64,000 nt of DNA from Bimastos eiseni (GCA_959347315.1 OY365811.1:38965770-39029769); one strand, 5' to 3'. Shown: positions 36,101 through 47,257, numbered from the stretch's first letter. Notes: generated by a model from the sequence alone, not told the origin. A program made the numbers and translations.

Positions 36101-37477
36101 ATGTGAGGAATAGTAGAGACACCTAACAATTTCTTCTCTATTTTCTCGATCATTTTCTGACTATATGTATTTACCACTAGTGTATGTTATTTCACTGTTT
36201 ATCTGATGGAATCAATTTTAAAACGATGACTATGCATATAGAAGGAAGACACAACTGGACAATAATTTTTATGTATTCCGCAATTGTGTGCATTGGTCTA
36301 GCATATTTTTTTATCAGAACTGAAGACATCTGAGATGATCTGGTGAGACGAAATAATTTTCAAACGTTCGAAAACAAAATGATCCTGAAAATATGAAACG
36401 ACTTCAAAGGCCCCTTCGAAATGTTTAGATTCAGCTGACGTAGCTTGAGTGCGATCAATCTATTCCCGTACCGAAATCGGGAGAGAGTCGGTGGCCCAGA
36501 GGCACGAACGCTCAAATCAGATAATCAGAGGACGATTATGTAGAAGTGTGAGTTGTGTATTAATCTGGCGTTTGATTGTATGTGACAAGCTAACGCTTGC
36601 ACACTAGTGCAGTTATCTGTAATATCTTGGTTGTGAGGCTATAAGTATAGGCCAATCATGCCCATAGTTCTACGAGTCTTTCCTCTTTGTAGAGAATGTG
36701 ACCGCCTGTCAAATTTCTTATAGCGATTTTTTAAACATTTATATGCTTTAATTTAATGTGATCGCATAATCGTCCGTACCCTACGCATATTCGAATCTCC
36801 CCTCAATCATGCACCCACTCTACATGCTCGTCTCTCCCTCTTTCTCATCTATCAATCTCAACACGCGATACACCTCCTCCTCCTTCCTATCCACTCAACT
36901 TAAATCGAGAATCAGACACCAACATTCCCCACATAACCCAGTCTAAAATTATTTCGTTCAGTTGAAGTAGACTACCTCAGCGCATCCATTACCAATGATC
37001 TTCAACAACGCTATTCATACTGCTCCACCCTCTTCCCTCTTGCACTTATCAGCTCCTCGCAAATTCGGAATGTGGCTCCAAATGACCAGATCTACTCGTT
37101 CCTCGTCATGGTTTCTAAAACTTTCTATACCTCGTCGTTCAGTCTCCTTCTCTCTCAAATACTGTAATCGCTCCCAGCTGCACGAGCTCTCTTGGAAGAG
37201 CACTTAAGTCATCTTCAAGCTCTGTCGCGTGTCAGTCTCGGCAACTCTTCCGTTTCTCCTCTCTTCTGCAGCTTTCCACTCAGCCCTGAACACCAAAGGT
37301 TTCAAGCTACCTTGTCCTCATTACCCTTCTACCTGCCCTGTCATGCCATGCCCGGTCCGGCCTGCCCCACCCCATGACGACCGCCACAATCACCACTAAC
37401 GATTTACTACGTAATATCATGCTGTTTCCTTCGTTTGATGGTTTTGACTTTCTCGGATTCTGATCATGTACCAAAGC
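36101..37477. other. Non-coding region with a C-rich stretch
   Basis: 36780-37380 is pyrimidine-rich and has a different base composition from its surroundings. A 70-codon frame at 36995-37207 has no recognisable domain. It may be an old retroelement piece. Confidence 0.3.
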
Positions 37478-37575
37478 AGACCAATATAGGTAAAAACAGA
37501 CCAAAACAGACTAAAACTTGCCAAAATAGGCAAAAACAGACCAAAGCAGACCAAAACAGACCAAAACAGAACACA
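37478..37575. repeat. 10-bp tandem repeat (CAAAACAGAC)
   Basis: About ten degenerate copies of CAAAACAGAC. The Gln/Lys/Asn-rich frame across it is an artefact. Confidence 0.85.
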
Positions 37576-38082
37576 GAGCTGATTGCTTCACTGCGCAATG
37601 GAATAAGAACGGTAAGCTTTGGTTCACCAAATTTGCCTATGGCCACCAGCGTGCGACATAGGGACTTGATTCGATGTAACGGCAGTTTTTTAAGCTGGTC
37701 AACTAGTTTCAGTTTAACGACACTGTGTGACGCTTGGGAGTGGCACTGTCAGAATGTGAACAGAGGCGGAGTTTTACGCAGTCGACGGTTATAAGGACAG
37801 AAGTCACAGAACGCATTCGTTATGGCAACACCCACAGACTGCTAACAGAAGCAACTCCGCCTGGTGAATGTGCCCGAAACACTCGCCGAAAGTTTCGATA
37901 CTGGTAATTTCCGATTTGGCACCGAACTTGGTTCGCTGCGCAGTGGAGGGAGAACAGCAAATAATAGAATACGCAGTTTGCCTATGGATAGGCTGTGTTT
38001 CACGTCAAAAAGTCACGGTTAATGACTGACATGATTGGCATGCGATATATCCGATCAGGCCATCGCAATGAGAATTTCTGCT

Positions 38083-38340
38083 TAGCTGAGCAAAAATAAT
38101 AGCTTTAATTTTAAATTTTTATTCTTTGTAGGCCTACTTTTGCTGAGCTGTGCAGAAATACTTGTTTTAATTTTCAGTTTTTATTCTAAGTACTTTTGCT
38201 GAGCTGTGCAGAAATGAGCCTACTAGTTTCAATGTTTAGTTTTTATTCTTTTAAATTTTGCTTAGCTGTGCAAAAAACATTTCTTCAAATTTTTAGTTTT
38301 AATTCTTTGTATTTTTGTTGATGTGTGCAATATTGCCAGT
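38083..38340. repeat. Roughly 65-bp tandem repeat, 4 copies
   Basis: Units begin near GCT(T/G)AGCTG(A/T)GCA and include TTTTAGTTTTTATTCTTTG. The copies are diverged. The regions on both sides (37576-38082, 38341-39739) hold no gene that I can support. Confidence 0.75.
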
Positions 38341-39739
38341 TTAAATTGCTAGTTCATATTACAACCATTGGCCTATGTTTTAGGGCCTTCGGCTACAAAT
38401 TCAGAGCATTGCAAGTGCATTATTCATTCAGGTAGACGTTTTATGCTGTTTTTAATATGCTATAGCGTCGGTTTTTATACCGATCACATTTTGCAATTGT
38501 TGTTGTAAAATTTTGGTTTTTGTCTTGTGTTAATAGGCCTAATGCTTAGTTATTTATCTGAGCAATGACCTGCTTCCTCGCTTATCTCTCCATCTATCTT
38601 TCTGTATGTTTAGGCCTACTAGCCTATCTGACTACTTGTTAAGTTGTTAACCCACTTGCTTGCATAGTTAGCAACTAAGTGAAACTATACACACTATTCA
38701 CGTGCAACCGATGGCCATAATAAAAAATACAATCCAACGTATAAACAATTCGGTTTTTGTTTCTGGGAGATCCCTCACAGCTCTTGGATGACCGTTTCAA
38801 TGGATTGCAATACAACTCAAGACGTCATACTTAATAAGTGTAAGCCACCCCATGTTAGTTTAGAGACCGTGATAGGTCGACATGCAAGTCTGTGCAGTAT
38901 AGCAGCAAACTCAAGCACAGAGGCATACTGTGCATGAGTTGCCAACACACACAAAGGCAGTTGGTCAAGAAACCATTAATTAAGCCATTTTTAGTCAATA
39001 AGCTTGAGGCCTATAGCTAACTGGTAGTCTGGTAGTGACAGTTATTGTTCTCGCTGCGGTGGCGAAGACAGTATGTAAACATATCAAAGACATTAATTAA
39101 ATCGTTCTTTCCGTCAGATCATTTATAAAGCGCTTTTTAACTTAGATAGCGCGTTTATACAGCGTTCCAGTGAGCATTAACCCAATGGCAATCCCAGAGC
39201 GAAAGGAAACAGTTTTAGAGAATGCTTGTAGGGCTTATGACGCTTTTCGATGAAGACAAGCGAATCCAGAGGGAGGTTGCTCAACACAGATGGGCCTTGC
39301 ACACTCTGAAAAAACAGGCTTGTTACATTGATAACGCCGATACATGGTAGGCTATTAATCTGGTTTCGCTTCTTCTGCAACTATTGTCGCTTTTCGGAAA
39401 ACGACACCTTCCAGGATTTCAAAAGTCGCTCTGAATGCGGACGATCTTGTATATTTTTAATGTCAGCGTTTCGTATTATAGGCAGTCAGCAGGTCAGCAC
39501 GCACACACACATAACCAGACAGGAAGATCAGTTCAGGAAAGGATTTCATCATCCTTATGGGTCACAACAGCTTTAATAGGACCGATCTACTGTTCAAGGA
39601 CTGAGAAAAATCTTCGTTGTTTACTGCGCAGTCGGAATCGAAACTTAGAAACCTACTATGTTTAATCAGCTCTCGATTATAAAAATTGACCTAACAGATC
39701 GCAGGGTTAGGCGGTTCATGCAGAGTGGACGTTCACATC

Positions 39740-39751
39740 TATATATAAAAG
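39740..39751 (+). promoter_or_regulatory. TATA box, possible promoter of the coiled-coil gene
   Basis: TATATATAAAAGG lies about 800 bases before the ATG at 40548. A transcript starting near 39770 could have a 5' UTR exon ending at the donor-like AATCAG|GTAGGG at about 39937; the 200-base gap would then lie in the first intron. This is inference from position and consensus only. Confidence 0.4.
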
Positions 39752-40072
39752 GCCTGCATGTTGGTCAGCTAATGCTATTGATCTGACAGACGCACAAGTT
39801 GTTTCTGGATTGTTTCTTGAGTGAAGCAGTTTGCGGTGTTGTCTTTCTTTAAAGTTGTTTACCGTCGAACATTATCAGCTGGGAATATTATTTCGACTTT
39901 GGATTAGGCATAGAGTTTGGTGGCCATCAGTGAATCAGGTAGGGTAGCCTATCATATGGAGGCGCCGTATAAATCACATTAATATGCTTGAATAGGTAAT
40001 TTCAATAATATCCATGTTTATACTCATCGTGTTATTTTTGGTTATTTTTATATTTATTCTCATAATTTGATA

Positions 40073-40272
40073 NNNNNNNNNNNNNNNNNNNNNNNNNNNN
40101 NNNNNNNNNNNNNNNNNNNNNNNNNNNNNNNNNNNNNNNNNNNNNNNNNNNNNNNNNNNNNNNNNNNNNNNNNNNNNNNNNNNNNNNNNNNNNNNNNNNN
40201 NNNNNNNNNNNNNNNNNNNNNNNNNNNNNNNNNNNNNNNNNNNNNNNNNNNNNNNNNNNNNNNNNNNNNNNN
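40073..40272. other. Assembly gap (200 N)
   Basis: Exactly 200 undetermined bases, probably a gap of unknown true size. Frames crossing it are meaningless. Confidence 1.
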
Positions 40273-40344
40273 TCGCCGCATCATATTTTCTTATCCTATA
40301 CGTGTAATAATGCATTGGACAGTCAGCACAGCATGTTATTACCT

Positions 40345-40442
40345 ACCCTCTGGAAACCGTCCTCGGACCTCCGCTGACAACCCTTTGGACAACCCCGGTG
40401 ACCTCGTCAATAAGCTGATGACCTGCGCTCGGCTTTCGAATT
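40345..40442 (-). repeat. Dispersed repeat, copy B (diverged)
   Basis: The plus strand reads GGACCTCCGCTGACAACCCT, then TTTGGACAACCC and GTCAATAAGCTGATGACCTGC, matching the order of blocks in the copy at 59258-59360. Confidence 0.5.
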
Positions 40443-40547
40443 GCCCTTTAGAAGTTTGGAGATTACGGTTTCCAATACGATTACGAATACGATTACGCAC
40501 ACGATATTTTATATGAGCTTTTGTATTTCCGTCTCAGCGTAAACACA

Positions 40548-43500
40548 ATGAATCATCCAGACATTCCTGTGTCATCATCATCGTCGTCATCATCGCCATC
40601 AATAACTGCGTTAGTGTCGTCATCGTCGTCGTCTGTGACGTCAGGCCTCGTTGACCCGTCACATGGTATCGTAAGCCTTCCGCGATCGGTGCACCAGCAT
40701 CTGCTGCAGGAGCTTCGCGCGGGAAAAGCGAAGCTCAAGGCAATGGATAACCTACAGCGGCTGTTTGAGGAAAAGGTGGTCGAGCTGGAAAGGACGCGAG
40801 AGCGCCTCGAATGTTGCCAAGGCGCCCTCTTGCGCTGCGAGCGTCGTCTGTGTGTCGTCATTGCGCGGAGCTCTTCGGATATCGTTAGTCCGCCTCTTGA
40901 CAGGCAGAGGTATGCTGAAGGCGGGGTTGAGAGCAAGAGCAGCGATACGAAGAGTGAAGGGGAAGAAGGGGCAATGGGAAGTGACGCCTCCACGAACACT
41001 GAAACCGAAATAACGTCTTGGGAAAAACCCGGTCTCGCTTATTCTCATATCGGTCTTGCGAGTGAGCAGTTTCCGAAAATGGCTGACGGTGGATCTGCGG
41101 AGGAGGGCGTGAACAAGGAAAATAAATCTGCTTCTGCATCTATGGAGAGGTTTTCACCAGGTATGGCATCTTCCACCGGAACAAGTGTAAATCAGTTTTT
41201 AGGACCAGAAAAGAAGAATCAGCATTCATAATGTACTTACTTGCTTATTGAACGTATGTCACAGGTCTCGTTCTGAGGGATGTCTCACCTTCTTTAAGAC
41301 AGTCTTACTTTCTCGGGGTATCTCGTACTGGGAGCTACTTTGACTGGTGCAGTACAAAGATTGGCGCCATTTCATTTTATGGATAAAATACAGTACAAAA
41401 TAAATGAGTCAATGATAACAATCATATTATTGCGTCATAAGTGAATCAGCATCCAAATTCGTCCTAAACGTCCTAGACTAATAAAGAATATTCTTACGTA
41501 CTCACTTAAATTAGACTGCATACATGAAACTTGTATTTTTAGTCACACATTTAATAGCTTTATCCAGATTTCTTTGCATATGAGTCTAAAAGACTGGTTT
41601 GTTAGAATCTTATTGCGACAAGTGTGTTTATTTGCAGCTTCTGCTAGTGCATTGATGGCTAAAGTTGGTATATTTGTCAAGAGTTCTTTCACTATGAGAA
41701 TGCTCTTTTACCTTGTTTAAACTCGATGCTTTTGTTTATTCCTTATGTAGCTACTGTGGGTTTGCTGGTAGTATAATAAAGAATATACTTACTTTACTTA
41801 TACCTACTTAAATAAATCATCCTCTAGTTTCGTCATAAGCATATCAGTATCGAAATTACTGTCATAACAGAATCCGCATCTAGTTACGACATAAACGAAT
41901 CAGTATCTAATTACGTCACAACCGAATTAGAATCTAATTACGTCATACGTGAGTCATCGCCAAATTACGTCATAAAGAAGCCTGTATCTAAATACGAATC
42001 AGCATCTAATATCACTGTGCCAAAAACGAATGACCATCTGATTACGTCATAAACGAATGAGCATCTGATTACGCCATAAACAAATGAGCACGCAGTACCA
42101 TTATAGTTAACTGTTGTCTCGCCTTCTGATTCAGCTAATTCCGAATCACCAGGTGTTGAATATGATTCACATGCGTCGTATACTGCGGGTCCAACCAACC
42201 AACCTCAACACAGAACCATTCCTAACCTCGGGAAGTCCAACTCGAACACAGCATTCCTCGGTCGTCAGAGTGTTTCAGTGACATTTTCAAAGGATCTGCT
42301 CTCAAAGTTGATCCAGCAGAATGCGCGGCTGAAGATGACAATGAAACGAATTTTGGGCCTCAGAGGACTCTCGATTACGCAGTATCTGGTATGACCACGC
42401 AGTGTAGTTTCTAAGCGTTTATTGATATAGAGCCACTTCAAGAAAACTCGTCAGAATAGGCCTATACGACGATTGAGCAGAACGATCTTCAAACGATTGC
42501 AATATGGACGCGTGGGCGGTAGAAGGATTGAGTTGCTCTGAAATCGCGCATGAATATTCATTTCCAAACTGAGATAGAGAAATAATTGGTATAACGGCAT
42601 CTGATAAGGTTGAACGCTTTTCTGATATATGCATATGTATATGTATATATGTGGCGGACAGGCCACAAGGCTTGGATTAAAGAATTTGTTCGTAATTAAT
42701 CGGCTCGCCATAGCGCTTAATTTACGTACATTTTCTTACAGTGTTGGTATTGGAGGGAAGACCGATCGGCGGTTTGTAGTTCTGTGCATAGCGTGCAGAC
42801 GCATGAATCGGGTTGAGTATAGCCTGACATGCGGTGCGTCGCTTATATTGTAGAGTGGTGACGACTGCTCTGCATATACGGTGCATTGAATTCTTTGGTT
42901 AGCGATTAATACCGCACACCCGTGTGGTCGGTGAGCGTTCGTTCAAAGCTTGGTTCACGGCAAGTTGCGAGAAAATATAGTTGCGGACGAGAGGGCGTCC
43001 AAAAACTAGTCCGAGCTACAGCCGAGCGTCTGGTGTTGAGACCGACTCTGCCGATCTGATAGGGCTGGGGCCCCACCCTGTTATCGATCGCGAGAAAGTC
43101 TGCAGCCGATCGTGAGGTTGCTTCCTCGGGAAGGTCCGACAGTGAAATAAATAAATCACAGGTCTGTGTAAAGACCGGGTAAAGCCCGGGTTAGCCGTTC
43201 GCATATACCAAGAGAGGCCTCGGCGGCCGACAGTGAGACAGACTGGGTGAGTCCCAGAAGGGACCGACCGCATATACCGAGAGAGGCCTCGGCGGCCGAC
43301 AGTGAGACAGACTGGGTGAGTCCCAGCAGGGACCGACCGCATATACCGAGAGAGGCATCGGCGGCCGACAGATATATAGACTGGGAAAAATCCCCGACCG
43401 CGCAGACCGTGAGAAAGTTTTGGTAACCAAGAAATATAAATGTTGGCTACCTAGAACGGTCATAGTTAATCCTCGCGTTTTCCAGCAGGTTGTCGGATAC

Positions 43501-45473
43501 GCAAAAGTTTCGGGTGGCCGAGTCTGAGAAAGTTTTGGTAACCAAGAAATATAAATGTTGGCTACCTAGAACGGTCATAGTTAATCCTCGCGTTTTCCAG
43601 CAGGTTGTCGGATACGCAAAAGTTTCGGGTGGCCGAGTCTGAGAAAGTTTTGGTAACCAAGAAATATAAATGTTGGCTACCTAGAACGGTCATAGTTAAT
43701 CCTCGCGTTTTCCAGCAGGTTGTCGGATACGCAAAAGTTCCGGGTGGCCGAGACCGAGAAAATTAGGGTGGCCGCTAGAAATACAAGCCGGCTAGATTCC
43801 CGTAGTAGCAACCGTACAGACCGAAAGAGAGGCCGGTAATACGTTCGATAAATACGGGGAAAGTTTCCCATTGAATACGTTCGATAAATACAGGGAAAGT
43901 TTCCCATTGAATACGTTCGATAAATACGGGGAAAGTTTCCCATTGAATACGTTCAATAAATACGGGGAAAGTTTCCCATTGAATACGTTCGATAAATACG
44001 GGGAGGGTGACCCCCTTGGTGCTTACGACGATTACAAGAAACGGTCGTGACTGGTGCCGAAGACCTCAATAATTGCGGCTGTTGCCTCATCTTCTTTTCC
44101 CCTGTAATATATATACTTGGCTACCTAACGTGGTCATACTTACTCCCTGTAATATATATACTTGGCTACCTAACGTGGTCATACTTACTCCCGCGGTCTT
44201 CCGTGGTTTCTTTATTTACGTGTCTAATCGCAATATCTTTACTCGCGCGTCTGATTCGAAATATCTTTATTCGCGGTCTTACGGTCTTTCGACAAATATT
44301 CTTGTTGGCTACCTAACGTGGTCATACTTACTCCCGCGGTCTTCCGTGGTTTCTTTATTTGCGTGTCTAATCGCAATATCTTTACTCGCGGTTTCCCCGC
44401 GATATCTTTACTTGTGTAACTGAACGCAGTATCTTTAATAGCGGTTTCCCCGTGATACCTCTTCTTGATTGTATTACGGTTTTCCGATAAATATTCTTGT
44501 TGGCTACCTAACGTGGTCATAGATACTCCCCGAGTTTTCCCGAAGTCTCAGTATATGTTACGGTATTGGTGGATAACTGCAAAACGCAGAGGACGGTAAA
44601 TCGTGGTGCATGATAATTTACACGTGTGAGGCCGGTATGCCACACACGGACATGGAGCGAGAGGTACATGAAGAGTGGAAGGTGCGATTTCCGGTGGATA
44701 AGTGTCTGGGAAAAGGCGACGTTAAGATCAGTGGCCAGCATTGCCTACGGCAAAGTGACGAAGGGACTTGTTACAAATATTTCTTCTCTCCGGAACAGGG
44801 AGAACGTTTGATGCCCCCTGTTGGCGATTGTTCAAGAGTCACGAGATGTAGAATGATACGACGAAGCTCAGGTCAGGTAGAGAGAAAGAGGAAAACCGTC
44901 TCTAAGCGAGTAAACAAGAAAGGGAAGACTCCGGTCGGTAAAAGAGCGAACCCTGTTCTGAATAAAGGCCATCCTCAGGACGTTGCCCATCCGGCGACCG
45001 CGGAAGTGATAGAGTCTGATCCCGAGACAGAGTCATATACTGTTGCCTCTTTTAGAGAAACGGTCAACCCCGATTCTCCTCTGACAGTCACTGCTACGAT
45101 AGGCAGAGATGGAGAACGGTCAGGCTATGCTAAAAATCGACTTAGAAGTGACTCGAGTGGCTCCAGACACAGAAGAGAGCTGGAGCCGACACCGTTGCGC
45201 GACCTGGTAGCGTCCGAACGGTGTACGCCACATATATATACATGTATATATATGTATATATATATACGTATAAATATATATTTATATATATATAAATTAT
45301 AGGCCTATGGAGAAACGTCCAGATAAATTTTCATACGTTTTAATGCATAACCTCCTCTATTTATATCGTCGATGTAAAAACGGTCTTATAGATTGGCCTA
45401 GAGCCTTCAAAACTACATTCAAATGTAAATGCACGCGATTTTATACGGTGGTCACGTGGCCTGATTTTTCTAG

Positions 45474-45515
<42 letters not shown>

Positions 45516-45662
45516 GAAACGTTTTTGATAGTAAAAATGTGTTAATCGTATCGTTTATAGGACACAGAAGAACAACTCGACATCATTGAGCAACTGCGAC
45601 AGGAATTACGACAGTCTAGGATTCGGATTCAACAGTTGGAAGGTCGAGAGAAGACGACTTGA
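40548..45662 (+). CDS. Ser-rich coiled-coil protein, family not recognised
   Basis: Three exons, 40548-41160, 42135-42388 and 45561-45662, joined in phases 1 and 0, give 322 residues. The ATG has A at -3. Residues 9-30 are Ser runs encoded by TCA/TCG repeats. Residues 46-108 form a charged helix with Leu heptads (HLLQELRAGKAKLKAM... LERTRERLE), likely a coiled coil with several Cys. Residues 110-250 are Ser/Glu/Gly-rich and probably disordered. A second coiled coil spans about 255-322 (LLSKLIQQNARLK, then EEQLDIIEQLRQELRQSRIR) and crosses the last splice junction, which supports joining exons 2 and 3. The protein ends 3 residues after GRE. No enzyme motif or membrane segment is seen. The composition suggests a scaffold or adaptor; that is inference. 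Exon 1 and exon 3 are confident as coding; the join from exon 1 to 2 rests on one donor and acceptor of matching phase. Confidence 0.65.
41829..42100. repeat. About 29-bp minisatellite with TTACGTCA cores
   Basis: About nine degenerate units of (TCTAATTACGTCATAAACGA)ATCAGCA in intron 1 of the coiled-coil gene, ending 35 bases before exon 2. Many units keep TTACGTCA, which read in reverse is TGACGTAA, a CRE/ATF-like site. Confidence 0.8.
42424..42470 (-). mobile_element. LINE 3'-end remnant
   Basis: The minus strand reads GACGAGTTTTCTTGAAGTGG then CTCTATATCAATAA, the family's 3' signature. It starts 35 bases after exon 2 of the coiled-coil gene. A minus-strand frame continues to 42634 without recognisable domain. 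Confidence 0.4.
43190..43400. repeat. 69-bp tandem repeat, 3 copies
   Basis: Units at 43202, 43271 and 43340 (CATATACC...GAGGCCTCGGCGGCCGACAG). The first two and a half copies are nearly identical. First of four arrays in series. Confidence 0.9.
43411..43765. repeat. 115-bp tandem repeat, 3 copies
   Basis: Units at 43411, 43526 and 43641, with a fourth partial at 43756 (GAGAAAGTTTTGGTAACC...). The copies are almost identical. Each holds TGGCTACCTAGAACGGTCAT, a variant of the core in the array at 44098. Confidence 0.95.
43838..44006. repeat. 36-bp tandem repeat, 5 copies
   Basis: Units at 43838, 43874, 43910, 43946 and 43982 (AATACGTTCGATAAATACGG, then GGAAAGTTTCCCATTG). GGAAAGTTTCC is a perfect palindrome in each unit. 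Confidence 0.95.
44098..44540. repeat. Complex repeat with TTGGCTACCTAACGTGGTCA core
   Basis: The core occurs at about 44117, 44162, 44304 and 44500. Between them, TTTCTTTATTT(A/G)CGTGTCTAAT and CGCAATATCTTTACTCGCG segments are repeated at 44210 and 44350. Confidence 0.85.
44610..45302 (+). CDS. Unrecognised basic open reading frame, possibly retroelement-derived
   Basis: A 230-codon frame from ATG 44610. Residues 1-85 contain seven Cys in a pattern that I cannot assign to a known zinc finger; residues 85-115 are very basic (QVERKRKTVSKRVNKKGK); the rest is Ser/Thr/Arg-rich. The last 25 codons run through a TATA microsatellite (45230-45298), so the natural end of the frame is probably earlier or lost. 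It follows directly after four tandem arrays, and lies inside intron 2 of the coiled-coil gene on the same strand. An arrangement of promoter-like tandem repeats, a basic first ORF and a simple-sequence tail recalls a non-LTR retrotransposon 5' end, but no reverse transcriptase is present. It may also be chance or an alternative exon. Confidence 0.3.
   Translation: MIIYTCEAGMPHTDMEREVHEEWKVRFPVDKCLGKGDVKISGQHCLRQSDEGTCYKYFFSPEQGERLMPPVGDCSRVTRCRMIRRSSGQVERKRKTVSKRVNKKGKTPVGKRANPVLNKGHPQDVAHPATAEVIESDPETESYTVASFRETVNPDSPLTVTATIGRDGERSGYAKNRLRSDSSGSRHRRELEPTPLRDLVASERCTPHIYTCIYMYIYIRINIYLYIYKL
45473..45514. repeat. GT microsatellite before the last exon
   Basis: About 20 GT units, about 50 bases before the acceptor of exon 45561-45662. 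GT tracts near acceptors can affect splicing; no direct evidence here. Confidence 0.95.
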
Positions 45663-45959
45663 TTTAGTCAGCAGTGATCAAGGTCACGGACTCGAGTCGA
45701 AACTAACGCTTATAAGAACTGACTGTTCAACGTATCTACTTACAAACGTCGTTTCATCATATCTTAACCGCAACCTGCATTCAACTGGACAAATAGATCA
45801 AAGACAGACGGACGGACGGACGGACGGACTTTATTTCGTTTATTAACTTCAAACTGATAAACCGTAGCTTAGTCTGATTGCACATATAGAATAACATAGG
45901 CCTATGTCTTATTGACCGATGTTCCAAGAGGAGCGGGAGGAACTAAGTAAGTCTAAGTA
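45663..45959. other. 3' flank of the coiled-coil gene
   Basis: Likely 3' UTR. It includes a GACG tetranucleotide array at about 45808-45830 and a TAGGCCTA palindrome at about 45898. Confidence 0.4.
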
Positions 45960-46165
45960 ATAACAGATGTAAGCAAGTTTAACAGAAGCCGAATTGAACT
46001 GTACGGCTGTCTGCAAGGTCCTAATCCCTACTGCTATTCTTTTTAAAAACGTCACCTAGCGAATGAAGGATCAGACATCCGTATGATGCTAGCGGGCATC
46101 GAACCCGAATCCTTCTGATCTTTGCGCAAGTGTGGTACTATTCAACCATTTACCTGCTCCAACAG
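45960..46165 (-). mobile_element. tRNA-derived SINE, minus strand
   Basis: On the minus strand an A-box-like TGGTTGAATAGTACC is followed by ATCAGAAGGATTCGGGTTCG and ATGCCC (B-box), then a body with GACCTTGCAGACAG. It shares these blocks with the SINE at 10823-11010. The minus-strand body includes a short A-run with AAGAATAGCAGTAGGGATTA. Confidence 0.65.
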
Positions 46166-46271
46166 AGATAGACCATAGAAGATAAAAAAAAGCAAGGAAT
46201 GCAAACAATCCACTTCAATCCAAGGAGCATCAACTAATGGAGAAAAAATTGGCAGTTTTTTTATTTCAGTA

Positions 46272-46771
46272 GGGGACTCTGTGAAAAAGATGGCGCCAGT
46301 ATCAAATGTGGGTAAGCTACCCGAGTTAAAATTGTGTGTGATGTATGTTTCCTCACGCAAAAGTTATCTAAAAGTTAACCATATTATAAAATGCCTACAT
46401 ATTGCTGCGTGCCAACATTCAAAGGAAAAGAAGGCGGCAACCTACTGGTTCCGAAGGCTTTGACCTGCATGCAATATTTATAACTTTCTTGTTCGTGCAA
46501 TATTTATAACTTTCTTGTTCGCGCAGCGGTAAATGGAAAGTCCACTGTAATTGGACGTAAAAATGAGACACAGGTTGCCCTCTCCTCTCTCCATTTTTAG
46601 TGTTCAAATTGATGTATTTATCCATAATTGAATTACATTTTAATTCTTACGCCAGCTATCGATCGGAACAACCTAAATAAACAACGCATGGCCAATATAA
46701 AAAATTTTTTTAGACCTATGTGCATACTGGCGCCACCAGTTTCTAATTAAGGAACTGCCCACAGAGTCCCC
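46272..46771 (+). mobile_element. 500-bp TIR element with a THAP-like coding fragment
   Basis: Inverted ends GGGGACTCTGTG (12 bp perfect), with a second inverted block TGGCGCCAGTAT further in on each side. TA flanks both ends (46270-46271, 46772-46773), which fits a 2-bp target duplication. Inside, 46391-46483 encodes a 30-residue frame starting MPTYCCVP and continuing FKGKEGGNLLVPK. That start resembles the N-terminus of THAP zinc-finger proteins, which occur in transposases of P, Kolobok and ISL2EU-type elements. The later THAP residues are absent, so the frame is a remnant. A direct repeat (GCAATATTTATAACTTTCTTG) lies at about 46471-46515. It is a non-autonomous derivative; the exact superfamily is uncertain. 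Confidence 0.7.
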
Positions 46772-47257
46772 TATTAAACCAATTAAGTACAAAGTGCGAA
46801 CCAATTATATAAAGTAATCGAAGATCCTTCCTTTATCTAACTGAACTGAGGCGTTGCTGATGCTTCCCCTCTGAAATAATGTCCTATGGGACAGACCACA
46901 GCATCCTCGCTGCCTCAGACAGACAGACAGAGACAGACAGACAGATAGACAGTCAGATAGAGGGACGGAGGGAGCGAGAGAGGGAAGGAGGGAGGGAGAA
47001 GTTTTGCCCAAATTCCAATCACTCAGACTGTGTAACAACAGTTCCACTTTCATAATACACATTTCGCTTCCAAACCAAATATCTCTTCTCAGCTGGTTGA
47101 AGATATTTCCAAGCAACGATGCATTCCTACCATTATTTCATCCCCTCTGTCAATACTGCCAAACCACAAATTGTTGGCCAAAACTGAAACTCTCTTCTTA
47201 GACACATCATCCAAAAAATGTTGGTTGTCATAGCCCTATGGGTTGTCAGCACTTTTT
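46772..47257. other. Non-coding region with a GACA microsatellite
   Basis: A GACA/GGGA simple-sequence tract at about 46917-47000. Nothing else recognised. Confidence 0.5.

Noticed and set aside
37435..37794. 119-codon Gln/Lys-rich frame
   Set aside because: Mostly translation of the CAAAACAGAC array; no homology recognised in the rest.
40067..40516. Frames crossing the N gap
   Set aside because: Sequence is undetermined there.
43016..43463. Repetitive minus-strand frames of about 100 codons
   Set aside because: They mirror the 69-bp array, whose unit length is a multiple of three, so openness is trivial.
43190..44010. Possible CRISPR-like array
   Set aside because: Units are contiguous tandem repeats without unique spacers, in a eukaryotic genome.
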